From Dendrobium chrysotoxum (taxonomy: Eukaryota > Streptophyta > Magnoliopsida > Asparagales > Orchidaceae): a DNA stretch of 64,000 nucleotides. Positions 57,470 to 64,000 of the stretch are shown here, in pieces. Each line of letters starts with the position of its first letter. The stretch's first letter is position 1. Location: positions 7,922,126 through 7,986,125 of the forward strand of contig CM034311.1 in NCBI GenBank assembly GCA_019925795.1, read 5' to 3'. The notes under the pieces are model-generated. The model had not been told where the DNA came from. It saw nothing but the letters and a program-made list of their open reading frames with translations, and did not search any database. The position numbers and the translations under genes are program-made.

Positions 57470-58600
57470 TAATTTTCTTTTAAAATAAATATTAAATATT
57501 AATTTTAAATAATATATATTATATATTAATGTATTTCAGAGGTCAAACATTCTTAATTTGAAATTATTATTAATTTAATTTTATAATTATATTTTAAAAT
57601 TATATTAATATTAAATATTAATTATTATAAAAGAAAAACTAATAATTAGCATTTAAATATTAAATATGTTGTTTAGACATTAATTATTAAACATTAATCA
57701 TTAAGTATTAATTTTAAATGATATTATGACTTTAATTTATAATTATATTATTTAATATTTTAAGTAATATTAAATACTTTATATTATTAATTAATATTAA
57801 ATGATTTTAAAATTAATATTAAATTACTTAATATTTTAATTAATATGAAGTATTTTATACTTTTAATTGATATTAAATTATTTTGAAATTTTAATTAATA
57901 TTAAATTATGTAATATTTTAATTAACATTAAATAATTTATAATATTAATTAATACTAAATGATTTACAACTTTAATTAATAATAAGATTATTTAATATTT
58001 TTGATAATGTTAAATATTTTAAAATTTTAATTAATATTAAATAAGGTTAAAATTTTAATTAATATCTAATTCCAACATTTTAATTAATATTAAATAATTT
58101 ATCACTTTAATCAATATTAAATGATCTAATATCAGTATTAATTTTAATTAAGATTTTTTTTTATTATTTTAAAATATTCTAAAATTTTGAAATAATTGAA
58201 AATATTCAAATATTACTCAATACTTTAATTATGTATTTAAATAATTCATTAATATCTAATAAATTTTAAATTTAATTTTAATCTTAAAAATATTTGAACA
58301 TTTATATAGAATTTAATTAAATTATTTAATATTATCTAAATGATTTATAACATTATAATAATTAGATAATTAATTAATAGTCATTAATCTAATCAATTAA
58401 TATTTAATAATTAATTAATTGTTTTAAAATATTCTAATTTTAAAATTAAACTATTTTAAACTATATCATGTATTTGAACTAATTAAAATTTTAATTACTA
58501 ATTAATACTTAATTAATAATTAATAGTTTGAATATTTTTGAATAAATAATACATATATACATATATTTATTTAAATAATTTTAAAATTTCAGAAAATTCT
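57470..58600. repeat. AT-rich array of TTAATTAATATTAAAT units
   Basis: More than a kilobase of A and T. From 57720 to 58140 units such as TTTTAATTAATATTAAAT recur about every 35-40 bp. The core is a nested palindrome (TTAATTAA, TTAATATTAA). Confidence 0.75.
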
Positions 58601-61127
58601 TAAGATTTAAGTTAGCTGATTTTAAAATTATTTTAACTTTTAATTAGTTTATTATTAATTAAAATTCCTTTTTAATTGATTTAAACTTCAAAAATTTATA
58701 AAAAATTCATTTTAAATCAAAAAAATAAGTATAATATATCAAAATTTTTAGAAAATTAAGCACTTTAATTTGAAATCAAATTCAGAGATCAAAACTTGAT
58801 TAATTTTAAGTTATTTTAATTACTTAATTATTTTAGTATTTAACTAATATCTAAATTAAATACTAAGTTAATTATTTTGAAAATTAAAAACTTTTTTTCA
58901 AATGATCTTAGTGGATCAGTAGATCTCTCATTTAGATATTAAAGTCACCCTAATCATATCTTAAGTATTCTTAATTTAAAACCTATGTCTATATATAATT
59001 TCATGTATAGATTAAGTATATTTTAAAATTATTTTAAAATATATATATAGATACTTAAATATTTTAAGTTGAGAGATCTACTATGAAATTTTAAATATAT
59101 ATCAACATATTTGAATAGAAATCATGTGGGAGTGCTAATGAATGATTATGATCTAATCATTAATTACTCTAATTAAGCATATTTAATTAGCATTAATCTT
59201 TGCATGTTTAGGACATACACACACCACCTAGCTTTAGGGCTCTCTTAGATTTAGGATTTGATTATGTTTATGTATATGAATCTTACATATGTGTTCAAGG
59301 ATCTAGAAACCTTGATTTAGACCCAATTAAACTTAGTGTCATCCTTAAGGACAATAATTAAGGATTTTGCTTAGAGAATTTAGAAAAATTCCATTAATTA
59401 TGATATACTTCCTAGTGACTTAAAACTTTGAACACTTAAACATAGTGACATCCTCAGACTTAGGAAATTTTCCCACTGAATTTTTAAGTCATTAAGCCCC
59501 TTAATAAATTTAATCAAAATTAACCCTTAATTAAGCCATTAAACCTTCCAGAAATTGTAATAAATCAAATTTAAATCCAAAAATTACATATAATACCTCA
59601 CACTGACCAGAATGGGACCCTTAATCAATGAAAAATAAAAGCCCCTTGACTGGACATTAAAATCAAGTTTAATTTAAGTTTAATTGAAATTCAATATTTA
59701 ACTAAATTAATTAATTAAAAATAATTAAAAATTCCAAAAAATTTCCAAACACTTGGAAATCACTCATTAGGTCATTCTTGACCTTTGGAGTTGATTTTAA
59801 GAAGTTTGGAGGTCATTTGGATTCAAACCATAAAAAGGGCCTTAATTAAAACAATGTTAAAAATTCAATAAATACTCAAAACTTCAAAAATTCATAACTA
59901 ATTCAAATGAACTCCAAATTGAGCAAACTCAAAGGCATACAACTCATCTTAAGGTCTAATATTTATCAAAAAAGTTAAGTTTTCAGAAATCAATAAAATT
60001 TGAAAAAGTCAACTTTTGGTCAAACCTAGTTCAAATTCAAGTCAAAACTTCAAACCTCCATAATAAAACGTAGAAAAATCCAATTTCAATGTACTTACTG
60101 TCTAACTGATCGTATTAAGGTCTAATATTTTAATAAAATACCAATTTTCTAGAAATCACTTTTAATCAAAATATCAACTTTTGACCCCTTAATTAAATCA
60201 TTAAAATAATCCAAAAATTCCAAAATTCAATAAATCATTAAAAATTCCAAAAAATAATAATTCAAACTTAAAACCAGCAACCAATCAATTTAAATAAAAT
60301 TTAATTAACCCTCAAACCCTTAATCAAACTTAAATCATTTAATTATATCGGGTACCCCTAGGTAACCCAGGCCTACGAGGCTATTAAATTAGCCCCAAGG
60401 AAGGTGAAATAAACTTCACGGCCTTGGTGTGCAACAAAGGTGGTATCCAATAAACAATTAAAATCAAGTTTAAAATCAATTTCAAGTCATTAAAATTTAA
60501 ATTCAAATTAAATCTCTCTCAAGCCTTTCAACCAACTAGAACTTTAAACAACATCAATCAAGTACCCTATCTAGGACATATCAAAACCACACAGCCTACC
60601 TCACACACTTTAGATGGTTTGCTAGGGTAACCAACTCTAGTTTTAGGCTAGGCCGGTGTTTACTTTTCTGTTGTGTGCCGGATTTTCGAGCTTTACTGCA
60701 TGCTGTTTGCTAGTAGTAGAATTGATGTGTTTGTTTATTTAAATTTCAACATTCTGTGATGTAAATGATTGTGCGTTAGATCTACCCTTAGGATAGAAAT
60801 GATTTATACTAATCTAATCTTATGCAGGTAGCCATGCCCATGCAGGGCATAAATTAAAGGGGGCAAAAATCATAAATATTAAATTGCACAGGTGCTCCAG
60901 AAATTTGCTTAAGTCCCCCTTTAAATCAAAAAGAGCATGGCCAAGTGTGGCTGTGATTGAGCATTTTTAAATTTTAATATATAACTGTTTGGGATGTTTA
61001 AATATAACTGTTGATTATTAGGATAACCCTGCAGGTTGTTGAGTCTAGATTTTTAAATTTTTATTGATGTAATTTGAGATGATATTTGAGTTGTAAATTT
61101 AAAGTGATTTGAGATTGAGATGTTTAA

Positions 61128-61290
61128 ACATCCAATTTGGAATCCAAAGAGGAAGGAACATTCCTTAGGGGAGAGTTCCTATCCATTTGGAGATCCAAAT
61201 CAGGATGAAGTTCAAATATCCAAAGAGAAAAGATAACACCCCTATTCAAGGGGAGTTTCTTTTCATTTGGATATCCAGACCCGACGATCC
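61128..61290 (+). repeat. Direct repeat of about 85 bp
   Basis: GGGGAGAGTTCC with CATTTGGAGATCC (about 61158-61196) recurs as GGGGAGTTTC with CATTTGGATATCC (about 61240-61275). Confidence 0.5.
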
Positions 61291-62537
61291 AAGGAGTTCC
61301 AAGAAGACGAAGAAGTAGAGAACGAGAAGAATCTCAAATCTCAAAGTCACTTGAGTCTTAGGAGTAGAATCTGGGTTGTTGTCAGTGGTACTCGGCCACT
61401 TTACTTTACTGCAGACCCTAGGTTGTATAATTAAAAAGCACTTGCCTATGGACTTTCATTTTGAATATTTATTTATTTAATTAAACTATTTAATTGATTG
61501 GATTGATGTATTGATTGCGATTAAGGACATGCATATTTTTAATAGTTTATTTGGCGACCTTGCATGTCGTATTTGATTTAGCCTGGAACCTGATCGGAGG
61601 CTCGTGAGGGTACGGTCATAAACTTTTTCTATTTAAATAGAATTAAAAAATTTAAGCTCAGATAGAAACTCTAACGCTCTTAAGAAGTAAGCCCGGACTC
61701 GCTGGGGGTTTTTCATGCATTCATATTGAATCTTCTCTACCGTGTTAGGCACCTCCCCGCCTACGGGTTTTGGCAGACCACCTGACCTATTAGGGTGCAG
61801 TTCTGTCCAAGGGGATGTTGTGCAATCTCTAGGATAAAATCTATTTTTAAGCCTGATTTTAAAATTGCTTCATTCTGATTTAAGCATTTAATCGAGTCAA
61901 CTAGCATGCATTGCATTAGATACAAATTAAAAATTGAGTCTAAATCTTAATTGCATTTTTAACTTAAGCATTTAACCCAACATATGTTAAGGGGTCAATT
62001 AGGATCTGCTCTAGATGTCGACCCCAATTCTTTAAACTAATCTTAATCAATGTTCCTACCACTCTTGCATAATTGACTTGACTCATAGTTTTAAAGCGTT
62101 TAGGTGGTTTAGCTGGCTCCCCAATCCAGGCCGGGGTAAGTCCTGATTGTATTGCATTAGCTAGGTTCTGGGTCACTGATTTTCAGTACCCAATTTTAGA
62201 CTTAGGTTCTGAGGCAAATCTCTAATCTTAAGACCTCAACCTTCCGGGAATCTAATTCCCACTTTCTAATAAAATTGATCACTCAAACATTAAAAATCTC
62301 TTTCAATCTAATTCAAGCCCAACACTTAGGATAGGTTGGGGTGTTTCTGAATTAATTCAAAATCTCAAAACACCTCCTACCCTTCCTCCTTTGACTCCAG
62401 AAATAAGTGTTCAACATTGAACTATTCCCGATTGAAAATTCCAGTACCTACCTTCTTTGATATCAATCTTTGAATTCTTAAATAAAATTCGTATCGCTAT
62501 TTTAATCGAGAGTTTTCGTAGGAAATTTTCTTGTTTC

Positions 62538-62585
62538 CTACAATGTAATTAATTACGAGGCTACAATGTAATTAACTACGAGGGC
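62538..62585 (+). repeat. Tandem duplication of 24 bp
   Basis: CTACAATGTAATTAATTACGAGG followed at once by a copy with one change (AACTACGAGG). Confidence 0.8.
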
Positions 62586-62723
62586 TTGCGCTCATAGGGG
62601 ATTTAGAAACCCAGACCAGATTTTTAAAATCTAGCTTTTTCAAAACCCTTAATTAGTTATCTTTGGGAAATCAAAACAAAAAATGGCGATCGTTATCATC
62701 ATATTCAAGCAATTAACAATGAA

Positions 62724-63070
62724 TGATATTTTCTTCCTTTGGGATGATATATCATCTATTGATGTAACTTTGAATATGAAATTAACGATAATTTATCTAG
62801 ATTATCGTGGCCGGATATTTGATTGAACTTCATTTTGATCCTTTGGGATCATATGTGGTTTCTCCCTGAATCTGACTACGATATTCAGGATCAAGTTTGT
62901 GATTCTAAATTTGAAATTATTAGGAGATTTTATTTCTACCTTTCGAGATAGTATATTATCACTAATGGATGTTTAATTTCAGAATTCAAACTTAAAAATC
63001 AATTTTGAATTATTCTCAAAGATAATTAACCTTTTTTTAAAAATATATTTTTCAATCAAAACAACGAAAA
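62724..63070. other. Unassigned segment with short palindromes
   Basis: Contains GATGATATATCATC (perfect 14-bp palindrome, about 62743), CGATAAT-N8-ATTATCG (about 62787) and GATAGTATATTATC (about 62948). Two 50-bp parts (62733-62785 and 62935-62990) resemble each other. Either the right end of family C copy 2 or a separate insertion. Confidence 0.4.
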
Positions 63071-63186
63071 ACAAATATCTTTCCAAATTTCACTGAACAA
63101 CTAAAACAGTACAGGAAAACAACTACAAATGAAGTAAACAACACAAAACAAGATCAATACATAAGACAAAACTACTACAACTAACT

Positions 63187-63200
63187 CCCCCTTTGATATC
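63187..63200 (-). other. Extra polypurine tract downstream of ORF3
   Basis: Minus strand AAAGGGGGAGTTAG, same place as the block at 8281-8290. Confidence 0.5.
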
Positions 63201-63258
63201 ACAAAAAGGAGGAGGAACAGACACAACAGTACAAACAGAAAATTACACAAAACATAAA

Positions 63259-64000
63259 CTAAAATGGAGGCGGATCCTAATCAGAAGGAGGAGGTGGTAA
63301 TGGCGTAAAGTAACTGTGAATGGCGGTAAAGTGTGCTCCAAACTAGGTAATGTCCTGGTCGTGCTACTGTTGCTGTTGAGCAGCGTAGTCATTGAAGCGC
63401 TGCAGATCCTCAGTGTGCTGCTACTCCTGGGCAGCAACATAAAAATTAAATTGGGCCTCCCACTGGTTGAACCGCTGCACCAGATGATCAAAAGGGGAAG
63501 TAATATGAAGGGGAGCAGGTACATTAGGTGCAACAGGAACAGGAACAGCTTCTTCCTCTTCCTCCTTAACATCCATGGCGGGCTCCGGATGTAATCGGGT
63601 ACTGTGGAGTACATGGAATGAATTATTTGTGAAGTAGGAAGGAGAGACTTTGGGAGGGACTGGATATTACATGTCATATTTTATCTCCAAAGCATATGCA
63701 ATGATGTATCCTAAAGCTAGGTTTGGACGTCATCTATGGCCCGAATCCCTAATGGTAGTGAGATACTCGATATATGTAAAAAGAAGATTAGTAACATTTA
63801 ATTCCCAATGGGCCATGATGCAATAGGTGGTCATAGATAGTAAATGGGTGATGTGAATGCGATCCCCAGCCTTTGGGATGCTGGAGGAACGAAGGACATG
63901 TTGAATGGTATAGGTATTCTTAAGTAGGGAAGTGCAAGCATTATCGTGGTAAGGTGCATTGGTATTTCTAAGGAAGTGATTGGTGACACTCCAATCATAA
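63259..64000 (-). pseudogene. Sirevirus ORF3, cut by the window end
   Basis: Second copy of the ORF downstream of pol, better kept than 7259-8213. Read on the minus strand it carries SFHVLHSTRLHPEP, a Glu-rich linker, PLHITSPFDHLV, a Gln-rich coiled-coil-like segment with EDLQRFNDYAAQQQ, a Pro-rich tail and a TAG at 63259-63261. A few in-frame TAG/TGA codons stand where CAG or similar is expected (for example in QYPVP, SDQDPPP). No membrane helix or signal peptide is visible in this part. Two copies in independent elements show that ORF3 is a regular part of this lineage. Its function is unknown. Confidence 0.75.

Larger units (their letters stand above)
53542..62718 (+). mobile_element. Family C long non-coding element, copy 2 (right border uncertain)
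   Basis: Inserted in the 3' non-coding region of the Sirevirus: left flank 53460-53541, right flank resuming by about 63080. It starts TGTTGACCTCATTTTTG with a terminal hairpin. ATGAA at 53537-53541 and 62719-62723 is a possible target duplication, but 62724-63070 does not look like Sirevirus, so the border may be further right. Order: CTAG-rich array, TTGACC-rich part, CT-rich leader-like part, GC-rich island, AT-rich array, then mixed DNA sharing 60350-60440 with copy 1. No coding sequence is supported. It may be a long LTR plus leader, or a LARD-type element. Confidence 0.6.

Noticed and set aside
61964..62176. 70-residue minus-strand open frame with NYARVVGTLIKISLKNWG
   Set aside because: I recognise no family and see no extension up- or downstream. 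It may be a worn gag piece, but this is not supportable.
62719..62723. ATGAA as the proven right target duplication of family C copy 2
   Set aside because: A 5-bp match in a search space of several hundred bases can be chance, and the next 350 bases do not match the expected Sirevirus flank.

Overview
The window is plant nuclear DNA made almost entirely of transposable elements. It is AT-rich and has plant-type LTR promoters, with nested Ty1/copia elements of the Sirevirus type, decayed Ty3/gypsy remnants of Tat-like character and a hAT-type MITE. I found no convincing host gene, tRNA or rRNA. The setting fits a heterochromatic, repeat-dense part of a large plant genome; the species cannot be named from the sequence.

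Layout. 1-1261: an antisense Sirevirus LTR cut by the window edge and abutting the gag of a plus-strand Sirevirus. 1262-10347: that plus-strand element with broken gag and pol, a 3' hairpin array, a palindrome array, an extra ORF downstream of pol (ORF3) and its 3' LTR. 10348-14502: a decayed minus-strand gypsy element with a TATA-bearing LTR-like end. 14503-18650: unassigned AT-rich DNA with a 23-base G run. 18650-21690: a second decayed gypsy pol, split by a 660-bp hAT-type MITE with TSD. 23363-32194: a three-level nest: an old solo LTR holds a pol-less Sirevirus (25105-32055, TSD GTTAC), whose 5' LTR holds a solo LTR (29139-31095, TSD AAACC). 33365-34215: a fragment of a putative plant transposon protein. 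34594-48959: a long non-coding repeat, here called family C, interrupted by a near-intact Sirevirus (38711-48490, TSD AATTA). 48960-51767: LTR pieces, C-like DNA, and a Sirevirus LTR lacking its U3 array followed by PBS and gag start. 51768-64000: a minus-strand Sirevirus (3' LTR at 51768-53459, ORF3 at 63259-64000) split by a second family C copy of about 9 kb.

How the parts work together. The Sirevirus lineage has the expected parts: tRNA-iMet type PBS, polypurine tract with extra copies, gag with two zinc knuckles, and pol in the order PR-IN-RT-RNase H. Its non-coding DNA carries three sets of inverted repeats: (i) 15-bp palindromes in U3, mostly in pairs with centres 19-21 bp apart; (ii) 39-40-bp tandem units in the transcribed LTR, each a small hairpin with loop AGGAG and stems that change in a compensatory way between copies; (iii) a roughly 28-bp tandem hairpin array between pol and the 3' LTR. 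A palindrome array followed by a TATA-like box also precedes ORF3, as in the LTR. These are the most interesting features of the window.
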